DNA of 64,000 bases from NCBI GenBank assembly GCA_000620185.1, contig JHVO01000012.1, positions 1 to 64,000 on the forward strand, read 5' to 3'. Positions 9,133-18,414 of the stretch are shown here, one piece after another. The notes under the pieces were generated by a model. It saw only the letters and a list, made by a program, of their open reading frames with translations, was not told the DNA's origin and searched no databases. The stretch comes from Geodermatophilaceae bacterium URHB0062 (GTDB taxonomy: Bacteria > Actinomycetota > Actinomycetes > Mycobacteriales > Geodermatophilaceae). Position 1 is the stretch's first letter. The number at the start of each line of letters is the position of its first letter. Position numbers and translations under genes: made by a program.

Positions 9133-9930
9133 GTGCACCTCTCCGGTTCCGACGACGGGTCACCGCTCACCGCGGGCTCGATGCCTCGGACGCGACGAGC
9201 GCTGGCAGCGACGGGTCGGCGCGTCGCCGCCACGTTCCTCCTCGGGATCGTCTGCCTCGTCGGCTTCGGACTCGCCGTCACCGTCGTCGCCGACCGCAAC
9301 GACGCGCTGCGGAACTCCGGCGGGCGGACTCCCGGCGACGTCTACGACGTGCATCCGGATAGCGGGCACAGCTCGGGCTCGGTCCTGGTCGAGTACACGG
9401 TCGCCGGCGTCGTGCACCACGGCAGGGTCGACGTGGGGGCCGACGCCGACTACTACAGCGAAGGGCAAGCGGTCACCGTCTTCTACGACCGGGACCACCC
9501 GTCGCAGATGACGATCGACGACGAGGACAACCAGCCGTCATGGTCCGTGTGGCCCATGGAGATGGCTTTCGTCGGAGGCTCTGTATCGCTGATCATCGCT
9601 GTCGTCCAGGAACTGCGGCGCCGTACGACGCGACGGCTGCTGCGGAGCGGTCCCTGGCAGTCCGGCCGTGTCCGCGTGCTGGACGCCGGAAAACGGAGCG
9701 ACTTCACAACCCCGGACGGCGCGGTGTGGCGCTCGGGAATCGGCACCCGGTGGCCGACGCCCAACCAAGAGCCCCGGAAGCTCTCCGGCTGGGGCCTGAC
9801 GGACGAGGACCCGGCGAGTGTCCTCACCGACCAGCCCGTCTGGTGGGTGGCCGACGGCAGGAGAGCGGTTTTCTCGGCCGACCAGGGCATGCCGCTGGTC
9901 CTCGCCCGGCGGCGACGCGACCGGGGCTGA
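9133..9930 (+). CDS. DUF3592-type membrane protein
   Basis: 265 aa from the GTG at 9133; an ATG at 9181 is the alternative. One transmembrane helix lies near residues 33-53 (FLLGIVCLVGFGLAVTVV) and a second near 140-160 (AFVGGSVSLIIAVVQ). Between them is a small extracytoplasmic beta domain (VLVEYTVAGVVHHGRVDVG, then VTVFYDRDHPSQM) typical of DUF3592 proteins. Function is unknown. It is divergent from the WYL/helicase-associated gene. Confidence 0.65.
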   Translation: MHLSGSDDGSPLTAGSMPRTRRALAATGRRVAATFLLGIVCLVGFGLAVTVVADRNDALRNSGGRTPGDVYDVHPDSGHSSGSVLVEYTVAGVVHHGRVDVGADADYYSEGQAVTVFYDRDHPSQMTIDDEDNQPSWSVWPMEMAFVGGSVSLIIAVVQELRRRTTRRLLRSGPWQSGRVRVLDAGKRSDFTTPDGAVWRSGIGTRWPTPNQEPRKLSGWGLTDEDPASVLTDQPVWWVADGRRAVFSADQGMPLVLARRRRDRG

Positions 9931-10096
9931 AGGGTCGGAACGGGCCACCCGCCGCGTTGTCTCGAATGGGGGCCTGCCGCGTACTCCCGGTCGATGATCG
10001 CGACATCCGCGGCGTCGACCCCCCCGTGGCGTGCATCCGAAGCACCCGGCACGGGAAGATGAGCGGAACAGCGCACCGAACGCACACGGAGGCGAC

Positions 10097-10318
10097 ATGG
10101 CGAAGCGCAGCACGAAGAACGCCCACCTGGTGGAGCCGACCTGGGGGCAGTCCGACGACGGCGGCCCGCCGCTGACCGAGTTCACCAGCGAGGCTGCCGG
10201 TGCGCTCTCACCGTTCGGCGAGGACCACAGCTTCCCGCTGCCGGTGGACCTGATCCGGTACGCGCATCCGACCGACAAGCCCAACCGGGCCGGCGTGCAG
10301 GTGGTGGAGGGCAGGTGA
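10097..10318 (+). CDS. Small hypothetical protein coupled to the acyl-CoA synthetase
   Basis: 73 aa, starting at an ATG preceded by GGAGG at ideal spacing. It is hydrophilic, Pro/Gly/Asp-rich and has no membrane segment or Cys motif. Its stop overlaps the next start (GTGA at 10315-10318), so it is translationally coupled to the AMP-binding enzyme. I do not recognise the family. The good ribosome site and coupling argue that it is real. Confidence 0.65.
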   Translation: MAKRSTKNAHLVEPTWGQSDDGGPPLTEFTSEAAGALSPFGEDHSFPLPVDLIRYAHPTDKPNRAGVQVVEGR

Positions 10319-11970
10319 CGACGCCCGCGCTGCCGTCCTACAGCAACGGGCCGTCCACGGTTCCCCTGCTGGGCGACACGATCGGGGCCAACCTCGATCG
10401 GACGGCGGCGCGGGTGGGCGACCACGAGGCGCTCGTCGAGTGCGCGACCGGTCGCCGGTGGACCTATCCCGATCTCGTCGCCGAGGTCGACGCCTGCGCG
10501 CTGGGGCTCGACGCCCTCGGTGTGCGGAAGGGCGGCCGGGTCGGCATCTGGTCGCCGAACTGCGCGGAGTGGGTGTTCGTCCAGTACGGGACGGCGAAGC
10601 TCGGCGCGATCCTGGTCAACATCAACCCGGCCTACCGCACCCACGAGCTGGCCTACGTGCTGAAGCAGGCCGGCATCTCGGTGCTGGTGAGCGCGACCGA
10701 GTTCAAGACCAGCGACTACCGCGCGATGGTGGCCGAGGTGCGCGACGAGTGCCCCGACCTGCGCGAGGTGCTGTTCATCGGCGACCCCGAGTGGGAGCGG
10801 CTGATGACGACCGGCCGCGCCGGCGACCGAGGCCTGCTGGCCGAGCGCGAGACGCAGCTGTCGGCCGACGACCCGATCAACATCCAGTACACCTCGGGCA
10901 CGACCGGCTTTCCGAAGGGCGCCACGCTCACCCACCACAACCTGCTCAACAACGGGTTCTTCGTGGGCGAGGGGTGCGGCTACACCGAGGCCGACCGCGT
11001 CTGCATCCCCGTGCCCTACTACCACTGCTTCGGCATGGGCATGGGCAACCTCGGATGCACCTCGCACGGCTCGACGATGGTCATCCCGGCGCCCGGCTTC
11101 GACCCCGCGCTGACCCTGCGGGCCGTGCAGGACGAGCGGTGCACGTCGCTGTACGGCGTCCCGACAATGTTCATCGCCGAGCTGGGGCTGCCGGACTTCG
11201 CGTCCTACGACCTGTCGTCGCTGCGGACCGGGATCATGGCCGGCTCGCCGTGCCCCGTCGAGGTGATGAAGCGCGTGGTCAGCGAGATGGGCATGGCCGA
11301 GGTGACCATCTGCTACGGCATGACCGAGACGTCACCGGTCTCCACCCAGACCGGCGCCGACGACGACCTCGACCGCCGCACCGCCACCGTGGGCCAGGTG
11401 CATCCGCACCTGGAGGTGAAGGTCGTCGACTCCGAGACCGGCCTCACCGTGCCCCGCGGGACGCCGGGGGAGTTCTGCACCCGCGGCTACTCGGTGATGC
11501 TCGGCTACTGGAACGAGCCGGAGAAGACCGCCGAGGTCATCGACCCCGCCCGCTGGATGCACACCGGCGACCTGGCGGTCATGGACGACGCCGGCTACCT
11601 CAACATCGTCGGCAGGATCAAGGACCTGGTCATCCGCGGTGGCGAGAACGTGTACCCGCGCGAGGTCGAGGAGTTCCTCTACACCCACCCCGACATCGTG
11701 GATGCCCAGGTCATCGGGGTGCCCGACGAGCGGTACGGCGAGGAGCTCATGGCCTGGATCCGCCTGCGGGAGGGCGCCGAGCCGCTGACCGCCGAGACGC
11801 TGCGCGAGTTCTGCACCGGCAAGCTGGCCCACTACAAGGTGCCGCGCTACGTCAAGATCGTCGACGCGTTCCCGATGACGGTCACCGGCAAGGTGCGCAA
11901 GGTCGAGATGCGTGAGGTCTCGGTCGAGGAGCTGGGACTGCAGGCCGCGGCCGCCGTCCGCAACGCCTGA
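10315..11970 (+). CDS. Fatty-acyl-CoA synthetase (AMP-binding enzyme)
   Basis: 551 aa. It activates a carboxylic acid, probably a medium or long fatty acid, to the acyl-CoA through an acyl-AMP. ANL-superfamily motifs: P-loop [22 protein letters not shown], the hinge [19 protein letters not shown], and the C-terminal catalytic lysine in MTVTGKVRK. Length and hinge fit the FadD-like acyl-CoA synthetases that start fatty acid degradation. The GTG start overlaps the stop of the 73-aa gene by four bases. A repeat-family hairpin follows the stop codon. Confidence 0.9.
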   Translation: MTTPALPSYSNGPSTVPLLGDTIGANLDRTAARVGDHEALVECATGRRWTYPDLVAEVDACALGLDALGVRKGGRVGIWSPNCAEWVFVQYGTAKLGAILVNINPAYRTHELAYVLKQAGISVLVSATEFKTSDYRAMVAEVRDECPDLREVLFIGDPEWERLMTTGRAGDRGLLAERETQLSADDPINIQYTSGTTGFPKGATLTHHNLLNNGFFVGEGCGYTEADRVCIPVPYYHCFGMGMGNLGCTSHGSTMVIPAPGFDPALTLRAVQDERCTSLYGVPTMFIAELGLPDFASYDLSSLRTGIMAGSPCPVEVMKRVVSEMGMAEVTICYGMTETSPVSTQTGADDDLDRRTATVGQVHPHLEVKVVDSETGLTVPRGTPGEFCTRGYSVMLGYWNEPEKTAEVIDPARWMHTGDLAVMDDAGYLNIVGRIKDLVIRGGENVYPREVEEFLYTHPDIVDAQVIGVPDERYGEELMAWIRLREGAEPLTAETLREFCTGKLAHYKVPRYVKIVDAFPMTVTGKVRKVEMREVSVEELGLQAAAAVRNA

Positions 11971-11976
11971 CTGGTA

Positions 11977-12033
11977 GAAGGACCCCGTTCTCCCCACCCT
12001 TCGCAAGCTCAGGGCGGGACGCGGAACGGGGCC
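11977..12033 (+). repeat. GAAGGACC palindromic repeat, copy 1 (terminator-like)
   Basis: Begins six bases after the acyl-CoA synthetase stop. Outer stem GGACCCCGTTC pairs with GAACGGGGCC; inner arms CCACCC and GGGCGGG flank TTCGCAAGCTCA. Probably a terminator; it also separates the convergent membrane-protein gene. Confidence 0.75.
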
Positions 12034-12036
12034 GCA

Positions 12037-12357
12037 CTACGCCTTCGCCTTCGGGGCGGGGGCGAGCCGCACGATCAGCTTCGACACGACGTTGCCGACG
12101 ACGACGTAGATGATCGCGGCGAGCGCGTCGTCGATCACCTCGGCGATCCGGGCGTCGGGCTTGGTGAACAGGTCGCGGGTGAACCAGGCGAAGGTGTCGC
12201 GCACGCTCTCGGTCAGCTCCACCAGGGTGTTGTCCCGGTTGGCCTCGAAGAGCACGAAGGCCGCGTGCACCAGGATCAGTGCGCCGATCGCTGCGCAGAC
12301 CACGCGCACCACGGTCGCGACGAGCTCGAACATCCGGGCTGTCCCGCTGCTGGCCAT
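12037..12357 (-). CDS. Small two-helix membrane protein, unknown function
   Basis: 106 aa. One hydrophobic helix near residues 13-34 (VATVVRVVCAAIGALILVHA), an amphipathic middle, and a second helix near 80-98 (AAIIYVVVGNVVSKLIV), with a Lys/Ala/Pro tail. It looks like a small integral membrane protein; I do not recognise the family. It is convergent with the acyl-CoA synthetase and shares the repeat between them. Confidence 0.6.
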   Translation of the reverse strand: MASSGTARMFELVATVVRVVCAAIGALILVHAAFVLFEANRDNTLVELTESVRDTFAWFTRDLFTKPDARIAEVIDDALAAIIYVVVGNVVSKLIVRLAPAPKAKA

Positions 12358-12406
12358 GCCGTGATCATCGCCGAGCCGGCAGGTACCCGCGACTCGTCGT
12401 CACAGG

Positions 12407-13174
12407 TCAGTCGGGCGCGCAGGGGACGACGAGGGCCCGGTGGTCCGACAGCGGCAGCGGCACCGCCTCGGCCGGGCCGGTCGCACGCAGCCCGCCGCGG
12501 ACGAGCACGTGGTCGAGCTGTCGGTGGGGAGCGTGGGTGGGGAAGGTCGCGGCCGAGCCGATCGGGCGCAGGCCGCTGATCCGTGCCGCCTGCGGCTGTT
12601 GCATGTTGAGGTCACCGATGAGCACCAGGGGCTCCGGGGTGCCGGTGAGCGAGCGCACCAGCCGGCGCAGCTGCAGGGCGCTCCACCCCGGGATGAAGGA
12701 CAGGTGCGTGTTGCAGACGGTGAACTGGCCGGACGGTCCCTCCAGGACCGCCGCGACCGCCACCCTCGGCTCGTCGCTCACCCACACCGGCTTCCGCGAG
12801 CCCTTGAACCACATCGGGACGCTGGCCGTCAGCGCGCCCAGCCGGACCACCCGCCAGGAGACGACGGGGTAGCGGGAGAGCAGCGCGATGCCGTAGGTGG
12901 CCGAGCCCGGCTGCTCCTCGCCGGTGGCCGCCATCCACGTCCCGCCGGGCGTTCCCGCCAGCGCGGCGACGAACTGGTGCTCGACCGCCCCCATCGCCTC
13001 GGCCGCGACCGCGGTGAGGTCAGCACCGAACGAGCGCGGCTGGTCCCGGTCCACCTCCTGCAGCCCGAGGACGTCGACGTCGAGGCTCTTCACGGCAGCG
13101 GCCAGGCGGTCGACGTCCACCTGTCCGTCCTCGAGCGAACGCCCGTGCAGGATGTTGAAGGTTCCGATGCGCAC
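12407..13174 (-). CDS. Endonuclease/exonuclease/phosphatase-family protein
   Basis: 255 aa from the GTG at 13174 (VRIGTFNILHGRSLEDG). All motifs of the DNase I-like metal-dependent fold are present: GTFNILHG, LGLQEVDRDQPRS, YGIALLSRYPV, CNTHLSFIPG, IGDLNMQ, LDHVLVRG and LSDHRALV. It should be an active phosphodiesterase; the substrate could be nucleic acid, a phospholipid or an inositol phosphate. No signal peptide is seen with this start. It is divergent from the nucleotidyltransferase-like gene. Confidence 0.82.
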   Translation of the reverse strand: MRIGTFNILHGRSLEDGQVDVDRLAAAVKSLDVDVLGLQEVDRDQPRSFGADLTAVAAEAMGAVEHQFVAALAGTPGGTWMAATGEEQPGSATYGIALLSRYPVVSWRVVRLGALTASVPMWFKGSRKPVWVSDEPRVAVAAVLEGPSGQFTVCNTHLSFIPGWSALQLRRLVRSLTGTPEPLVLIGDLNMQQPQAARISGLRPIGSAATFPTHAPHRQLDHVLVRGGLRATGPAEAVPLPLSDHRALVVPCAPD

Positions 13175-13251
13175 GAGCGCCCTGTGCCCCGTTCGAGGGG
13201 CTTCTACCGCCGACGTTCGGTCGACGGGCCTCCGCGGGTAGTCCGACCGCC

Positions 13252-13818
13252 GTGCAGCCATCCGAGCGGGACGAGATCCGTGACCTCCTGAAGCGCACGG
13301 CGGTCGCGCTCAAGCAGGGTGACGTGCCGTTCGCCCTCTGCGGGGGATACGCCGCCTGGGTGCGCGGCGCCCCGGAGCCCGATCACGACGCCGACTTCCT
13401 GGTGCCCGAGACCGAGGCCGACCGGGCGGCGAAGGTGCTGGCCGACGCCGGCCTCGAGGTCCAGGAGCCGCCGGAGGACTGGCTGGTCAAGGTGATCACG
13501 GGCAACTCGTTCGTCGACGTCCTCTGGCGTACCTGCGGGCATCCGGTGGAGAGCGAGCTGATCGAGCGCTCGGAGACCCTGCCGGTCCTCTCGGTGCAGA
13601 TGCCGGTGCTGACCGCGACCGACATCCTCGTCACCAAGCTCCTGGCGCTCGACGAGCACTACTGCGACTTCGCGCGGCTGCTCCCCGTGGCGCGGGCGCT
13701 GCGTGAACAGGTCGACTGGGAGACCGTGCGGCGCGAAGTGGGCGGCAACGACTTCGCCGCGGTGTTCCTCCAGCTGCTGGGACGGCTGGGGGTCATCGAC
13801 GACGTCAGCGCAGCGTGA
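13252..13818 (+). CDS. Nucleotidyltransferase-like protein
   Basis: 188 aa from a GTG. The segment FALCGGYAAWVRGAPEPDHD followed by ADFLV resembles the active-site strand of small nucleotidyltransferases (GG...D.D), and the C-terminal half is helical. Such proteins include housekeeping members and antitoxin/toxin-type MNT or AbiEii relatives, but no partner toxin gene is adjacent. A TAGTCC hexamer lies seven bases before the GTG, suggesting a leaderless message. Its end overlaps the convergent DUF202 gene by 14 bases. Confidence 0.6.
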   Translation: MQPSERDEIRDLLKRTAVALKQGDVPFALCGGYAAWVRGAPEPDHDADFLVPETEADRAAKVLADAGLEVQEPPEDWLVKVITGNSFVDVLWRTCGHPVESELIERSETLPVLSVQMPVLTATDILVTKLLALDEHYCDFARLLPVARALREQVDWETVRREVGGNDFAAVFLQLLGRLGVIDDVSAA

Positions 13819-14119
13819 CCACCGCGGCCGCGGCCGCGACGGCGGCCAGTACGACGGCGCCGGTGACCGCAGTGAGCAGCCGCGGCGACGCCATCGGTGC
13901 ATCGGCGGCCCGCCGGCTGCGCACCTGCCGGTAACGCACCGGGGCGAGCCCACCGAGGATCCCCAGCCCGAGCAGCGCCGCGATGCCGGCGGCGACGAGC
14001 AGCACGCGGTTCTCGTGCTCGACGGCGCCGTGCGCCACCAGGCCGGCGACCGCGAGCACGCCCAGGCCGGTCCGCTGCCACGCCAGCGCCGTCCGCTCCA
14101 GTTGGGTCTCCACGGTCAC
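13805..14119 (-). CDS. DUF202 membrane protein (second of pair)
   Basis: 104 aa, GTG start giving [20 protein letters not shown]. The ERTALAWQRT signature and three hydrophobic segments are typical of DUF202 proteins, whose function is not established. It overlaps the stop of the upstream YidH-like gene by four bases (GTGA), so the pair is translationally coupled. Confidence 0.8.
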   Translation of the reverse strand: MTVETQLERTALAWQRTGLGVLAVAGLVAHGAVEHENRVLLVAAGIAALLGLGILGGLAPVRYRQVRSRRAADAPMASPRLLTAVTGAVVLAAVAAAAAVVTLR

Positions 14120-14475
14120 CTGCCGAGCACCTCCACCCCGACGAGGACGGCGACGACCACGACGACGGCGGCGACCGCGGCAGCCACGGTGGGGACCAGC
14201 CAGCTCGCGGGCAGCGGCGATCCGGCGCGGATCGCCGCCTCGTTGGCGAGCCACCGGCGGTAGCCGGCCACCGCCACCCCGAGGCCGATGAGCACCAGCC
14301 CGAGGGCCACCGCCGCACTGCCCCAGCGGGCGCCGAGGTCGGGGGCGTAGGTGGCCACGGCGACGCCGCCGGCCGCCAGTGCGAGCCCCGTCCGCAGCCA
14401 GGCGAGCAGGGTGCGTTCGTTGGCCAGGGTGAACCGGTAGTCCGGATGGCCGGGTGCGTCGTCTGGCGGCGGCAT
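14116..14475 (-). CDS. YidH-like DUF202 membrane protein (first of pair)
   Basis: 119 aa. N-terminal [20 protein letters not shown] is the family signature, followed by three transmembrane helices. Two DUF202 genes in tandem is a common actinobacterial arrangement. Function is unknown. It is divergent from the cold-shock gene, so the 149 bases between them hold both promoters. Confidence 0.82.
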   Translation of the reverse strand: MPPPDDAPGHPDYRFTLANERTLLAWLRTGLALAAGGVAVATYAPDLGARWGSAAVALGLVLIGLGVAVAGYRRWLANEAAIRAGSPLPASWLVPTVAAAVAAVVVVVAVLVGVEVLGR

Positions 14476-14624
14476 CGGCCCAGGCTATGGCCGGTCGCGC
14501 GTCCCGGCGGAAAGGCAGGCCCGACTACGCGGGGGGCCAGCTAACCTGTGCGACGACGGCGCAACGGCCGTTCGACGACCCCGGCCCCCGTGCCGACCCG
14601 CAGCGAGATACCGAGGGATCCAAC

Positions 14625-15020
14625 GTGCCCACCGGCAAGGTCAAGTGGTTCAACCCGGAGAAGGGTTTCGGCTTCCTCTCCCGTGAGGGCGGCCCCGACG
14701 TCTTCGTGCACAAGGACGCCCTCCCCTCGGGGACGACGGAGCTCAAGCCGGGCCAGCGCGTGGAGTTCGGCATCGTCGCGGGACGGCGCGGCGACCAGGC
14801 CCTGCAGGTGCGGGTGCTAGACCCGCTGCCGTCGGTGGCGGCGACGCACGCCGCGGCCAGCCGGAAGAAGCCCGACGAGCTCGTCCCGATCATCGAGGAC
14901 CTGATCAAGCTGCTCGACGACGTCGGCGAGGGGCTGCGCCGCGGCCGGCACCCCGACCGTCAGGAGTCGCGCAAGGTCGCGTCGGTGCTCCGCGCCGTGG
15001 CGTCCGACCTGGAGAGCTAA
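14625..15020 (+). CDS. Cold-shock-domain protein with C-terminal extension
   Basis: 131 aa, GTG start preceded by GAGGGA. Residues 1-66 form a cold-shock domain with RNP motifs KGFGFLSR and DVFVHKDAL, so it binds single-stranded nucleic acid, probably as an RNA chaperone. The extra 65 residues are helical and charged ([19 protein letters not shown]), longer than a classical 67-aa CspA but usual for the mycobacterial CspB-type context. A TAACCT hexamer about 90 bases upstream is a possible -10. Its stop overlaps the convergent lipoprotein gene by four bases. Confidence 0.88.
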   Translation: MPTGKVKWFNPEKGFGFLSREGGPDVFVHKDALPSGTTELKPGQRVEFGIVAGRRGDQALQVRVLDPLPSVAATHAAASRKKPDELVPIIEDLIKLLDDVGEGLRRGRHPDRQESRKVASVLRAVASDLES

Positions 15021-15517
15021 CCGGCCGGCGCGCTGGAGGCCGGTGCGCCCGGGGACGGCGTGCCGCCGAGGCTGCCCCCGGCACGGATGAAGCCGACCGG
15101 CCACGCGCCGGAGAACTCGTCGCAGTCGCCGCCCTTGTTCTCCACGATCACGAGGTAGAACGCCGGCGGGACGACGTCGTCCGTGCTGATCTCGTCGTAG
15201 ACGGCGGTCCCCTTGGGGACCTTGACCACGCCGAGCTCCTTCTGCAGCTTCTCGTCGAAGACCTGGACGCTCCACCCGCGCTCGGCGACCGAGTCCGGCA
15301 CGGTCAGGACGATCGGCGAGCCGGGGGAGGCCTCGATGACCGGCGGCCTGGTCGTGTACCGCCGGCCCTCGCCGTCCAGGCAGTACTGACTCGGCCGCAC
15401 CGCGACCTTCTGCGACCCGACGACGGCCTGGATCGACTGCGGTGCGTCGGCAGCGGTGTTCCCGCAGCCGGCCAGCGCGAGGAGCAGCAGCACGGCGGAC
15501 AGGCGTGTCACGACCAC
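15017..15517 (-). CDS. DUF2771 lipoprotein
   Basis: 166 aa with a classical lipoprotein signal: hydrophobic stretch and lipobox LALAGC, Cys at residue 18. The remainder is a beta-rich extracytoplasmic domain with two cysteines (QYCLDG and GGDCDE), which fits the actinobacterial DUF2771 family. Function is unknown. It overlaps the end of the MFS gene by ten bases and follows it on the same strand, so the two are co-transcribed. The same MFS-DUF2771 pair occurs, from memory, as Rv0876c-Rv0875c. Confidence 0.8.
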   Translation of the reverse strand: MVVTRLSAVLLLLALAGCGNTAADAPQSIQAVVGSQKVAVRPSQYCLDGEGRRYTTRPPVIEASPGSPIVLTVPDSVAERGWSVQVFDEKLQKELGVVKVPKGTAVYDEISTDDVVPPAFYLVIVENKGGDCDEFSGAWPVGFIRAGGSLGGTPSPGAPASSAPAG

Positions 15518-17055
15518 TGCGTTCCCAGGGGAGTGGTGGGCGCCTCGGGGGAGACCGGCGGCACGGTCGGCCGCCGCCCCGGGCGGTACAGGCTCCAGAG
15601 CACCAGGCCCACGGCGAGCACGAGCAGGGCGGCGGCGACGGTGAAGCCGAGCCAGCCGATCGGTGGGAGCGCGATGCCGAGCGCGCCGCCCACCACCCAG
15701 GACATCTGCAACCAGGTCTCCGACCGCGCGAACGCCGAGGCGCGGAGGTTGTCGGGGACCTCGCGCTGGATGATCGCGTCCAGCGCCACCTTGCCCAGCG
15801 CGTTGGTGACCGCCGAGACGCCCGCCACGACGGCGGCCGTGGCGAAGCTGAAGAAGAAGGCGGCCACGACCGTGATGCCCGCGGCGACCCCCGCGGACAC
15901 GAGCACGAGCCGGTCGGGTTCGGTGCCACGCAGCCGCGAGCCGGCCGCCGTCCCGGCGAAGCTGCCCAGCCCCGCGGTGACGGCGATCGTGCCCAGCGCC
16001 AGGGTCGCCGACCAGCCGTCGTCGAAGGTCGCCTGTACGAGGAACGCGGTGAAGATGGTGAGGAAGCCGGCGAGGCCGCGGAGCGCCGCATTCGCGCGGA
16101 GGGCGAGGACGACGTGCGGGCTCACCACGCGCCGGCGGCGGCCCCCCAGGGGGATCTCCGCGGTGGTGAGCACGTCGGCCGGCAGCTCACCGGTCGGCAC
16201 GTCGACGTGTCGCGGCAGCCGCACGGCCAGTACGCCGGCGACGACGAAGAGCAGGGCGGTGGCACGCAGCTCCCAGGGGAAGTCGAACAGCGAGACGATG
16301 CCCGCGCCGACGCCTCCGGCCACGGCCGCGGTCGCCAGCCCGAACACCGACATGCGCGCGTTCGCCGAGGTGAGTGACATCGCGGCCGGCAGCACCCGCG
16401 GGACCACGGCCGCGCGGAGCACGTTGTGGGACTTCGACAGCACCAGCACGCCGAGCGCGGCCGGGTAGAGCAGCAGGTCGTCGAAGTGCGCGGCCATGAC
16501 GAGGGCCAGCGCGGCGCGGCCCAGCAGGCTGGCGGCCAGCGCCCACCGGCGTCCCCGCTGCAGACGGTCGAGCGCCGGCCCGATGATCGGGGCCAGGACG
16601 GCGAACGGCGCCATGGTCACGAGCAGGTACAGGGCCACGTTGCCGCGCTGGGCGTCGGTGGTGGCGGCGAAGAAGAGGGTGCCGGCCAGCGAGACCGCGA
16701 TCATCGCGTCGCCGGCCATGTGCAGCGCGTTGACCCACAGCAGCTGGGTCAGCCCGGTCTCCCCGGCGCCGTCGGCCCGGCTGGCCGCCCGCACCCGGCG
16801 CGCGGCGGCGGCGGTCAGCTCGCGCGTGCGGGCCACCGCCACCCGCGTGACCGTCACCCTGGGCCACGGGGCCGACGGGTCCGTGGGGACGTCGTCCGCT
16901 GGGGACGGGCCGGCCGAGGGCAGCGGCCGTGTCGCCGGCCGGGGCACGTCCAGCGGGGTCGTGTCCGCGTGCGTCAGGGGGGCCGCCGGTTCGCGGCGCC
17001 CGCCGCCCGGCCGCGGGCGCCCGGACGTCCCGGGCGGACGGCGGGTGGCGGACAC
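15508..17055 (-). CDS. MFS transporter with long cytoplasmic N-terminus
   Basis: 515 aa from the GTG at 17055 (VSATRRPPGTSG). About 120 Pro/Arg/Ala-rich residues precede the first transmembrane helix. Then come about twelve helices, with AFVIG-type segments and a loop-2 GPALDRLQRGRRWALA motif. Substrate unknown. The frame is open much further upstream, but that would overlap the divergent DUF3027 gene, so the GTG in the short intergenic gap is the sensible start. It forms an operon with the DUF2771 lipoprotein. Confidence 0.8.
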   Translation of the reverse strand: MSATRRPPGTSGRPRPGGGRREPAAPLTHADTTPLDVPRPATRPLPSAGPSPADDVPTDPSAPWPRVTVTRVAVARTRELTAAAARRVRAASRADGAGETGLTQLLWVNALHMAGDAMIAVSLAGTLFFAATTDAQRGNVALYLLVTMAPFAVLAPIIGPALDRLQRGRRWALAASLLGRAALALVMAAHFDDLLLYPAALGVLVLSKSHNVLRAAVVPRVLPAAMSLTSANARMSVFGLATAAVAGGVGAGIVSLFDFPWELRATALLFVVAGVLAVRLPRHVDVPTGELPADVLTTAEIPLGGRRRRVVSPHVVLALRANAALRGLAGFLTIFTAFLVQATFDDGWSATLALGTIAVTAGLGSFAGTAAGSRLRGTEPDRLVLVSAGVAAGITVVAAFFFSFATAAVVAGVSAVTNALGKVALDAIIQREVPDNLRASAFARSETWLQMSWVVGGALGIALPPIGWLGFTVAAALLVLAVGLVLWSLYRPGRRPTVPPVSPEAPTTPLGTQWS

Positions 17056-17151
17056 GTGCCCATGGTGCCGCACCGGGCCGACAAGGCGGTCCGTCGGCCG
17101 CCCGATCGGAGCGGCGGTCCCTTCGGCGAATGCGTCAGGGATGATGGGGTC

Positions 17152-17973
17152 GTGCCCGACTTCGCCGCAGCTCCCCGGTCCGCGCCCTCCACGGGCGATG
17201 CGCTCGCCGATGCGGTGGAGGTCGCCCGCGCGGCCGCCGTCGAGACCGCCGGTGACCCGGCCGTGGTCGGCGAGTACCTCGGGGCCACCCGCGAGGCGGT
17301 TGCTCCCGCGACCGACGGGGTCGAGCCGCGGGCGCTCGGGGCGGTGCTGACGCACAGCTTCGAGAGCCGGCTGCCCGGCTACGTCGGCTGGCACTGGGCC
17401 GTGACCGTGGCCGGCATCCCGGGCACGGACGAGGTCACCGTCGACGAAGTGGTCCTGCTCCCCGGCGACCAGGCGCTGCTCGCCCCGGCGTGGGTGCCCT
17501 GGCAGGAGCGGCTCCGCCCCGGCGACCTGTCGGTCGGCGACGTCCTGCCCTGCACCGAGGATGACGCTCGGCTCGCGCCCGCCTACACCGTCGACGACGA
17601 CTCGGCCGACGACCCGCAGGGCAGCATCGTGGCCTTCGAGGTCGGCCTGGGCCGGGAGCGGGTGCTCTCCGCCGAAGGCCGTGGCGAGGCCGTGGCCCGC
17701 TGGTCGGCCGGCGACTTCGGTCCCACCTCGCCGATGGCCCGCCACGCACCCGCACCCTGTGCCACCTGCGGCTTCTTCCTGCCGCTGGCCGGCTCGCTCC
17801 GGCAGTCGGTCGGAGCCTGCTCCAACGTCTACGCGCCCGCCGACGGCCGGGTGGTCACCGCCGACTACGGCTGCGGCGCGCACAGCCAGGCGTCGATCGT
17901 CGCGGAGGACCTCACGGAGGTCGTCCGGTCGGCGCGCTACGACACCTCGGACTTCGACGTCCTCTCCGACTGA
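17152..17973 (+). CDS. DUF3027 protein
   Basis: 273 aa, GTG start. Conserved DUF3027 features: LPGYVGWHWAVTVAGIPG, LLPGDQALLAPAWVPWQERL, and a C-terminal four-cysteine cluster CATCGFFLPLAGSL...GACSNVY...GCGAHSQ that could bind zinc. Function is unknown; the family is nearly restricted to actinobacteria. GATGAT lies six bases before the GTG, a possible -10 for a leaderless transcript. It is divergent from the MFS gene, as for Rv0877 and Rv0876c from memory. Confidence 0.85.
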   Translation: MPDFAAAPRSAPSTGDALADAVEVARAAAVETAGDPAVVGEYLGATREAVAPATDGVEPRALGAVLTHSFESRLPGYVGWHWAVTVAGIPGTDEVTVDEVVLLPGDQALLAPAWVPWQERLRPGDLSVGDVLPCTEDDARLAPAYTVDDDSADDPQGSIVAFEVGLGRERVLSAEGRGEAVARWSAGDFGPTSPMARHAPAPCATCGFFLPLAGSLRQSVGACSNVYAPADGRVVTADYGCGAHSQASIVAEDLTEVVRSARYDTSDFDVLSD

Positions 17974-17974
17974 A

Positions 17975-18036
17975 GTGGCTCCCTTTCAGGCGCCCGCGCT
18001 GAGCTTGCGAAGCGTGGGGAGGAAGGGGTCCTTTCC
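17975..18036 (-). repeat. GAAGGACC palindromic repeat, copy 2
   Basis: Lies between convergent DUF3027 and DUF2530. Read on the minus strand it begins GGAAAGGACCCCTTCC just after the DUF2530 stop, with core CTTCGCAAGCTCAG and closing arm GAAAGGGAGCC. Placed to terminate both genes. Confidence 0.72.
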
Positions 18037-18037
18037 G

Positions 18038-18265
18038 TCACCGGCGCCCTCGTGGGGGGAGCTGGCCCTGCAGACGCATGACGAACAGGCCGAGACCGGC
18101 CAGGGCGATCGCGGCCACGCAGGTCCAGGTCCACAGCCGGTCGACCCGGTCGCCCAGCAGCAGGAGGACGACGAGGGCGACCGCCCAGACCGCCGTCCCG
18201 GCCAGCACCACCCGTGCGGTGTCCACTCGCAGCGGCGGTGGGGCCGGTTTCGTCTCGCGCTGCAC
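18038..18265 (-). CDS. DUF2530 two-helix membrane protein
   Basis: 75 aa with two hydrophobic helices (VLAGTAVWAVALVVLLLLG and WTCVAAIALAGLGLFVM) around a WTW turn, typical of DUF2530. Function is unknown. Its position next to DUF3027 and before a MarR gene matches the conserved actinobacterial order. It is divergent from the purine permease. Confidence 0.78.
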   Translation of the reverse strand: MQRETKPAPPPLRVDTARVVLAGTAVWAVALVVLLLLGDRVDRLWTWTCVAAIALAGLGLFVMRLQGQLPPRGRR

Positions 18266-18414
18266 GGCGGAACACTAGGCCCCTTCTAGGCCGGTGTGTG
18301 CGTCCGGGGATGATCATGTGGCACGCTGTCGCCGCTCACATCCGCCCGCTGCTCGGTCCGGTCGCGCCAGAGGGGCGTCCGGCCTGGTCGGCGGGCCCGT
18401 CCCGGGGAGTCCGC

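Noticed and set aside
13252-13818. AbiEii/MNT toxin-antitoxin or defence gene
   Set aside because: Active-site similarity exists, but there is no adjacent HEPN or antitoxin gene; neighbours are housekeeping.
18266-18414. Purine riboswitch before the AzgA-type permease
   Set aside because: The 149 bases show no purine-aptamer three-way junction or conserved core and leave little room given the divergent DUF2530 promoter.
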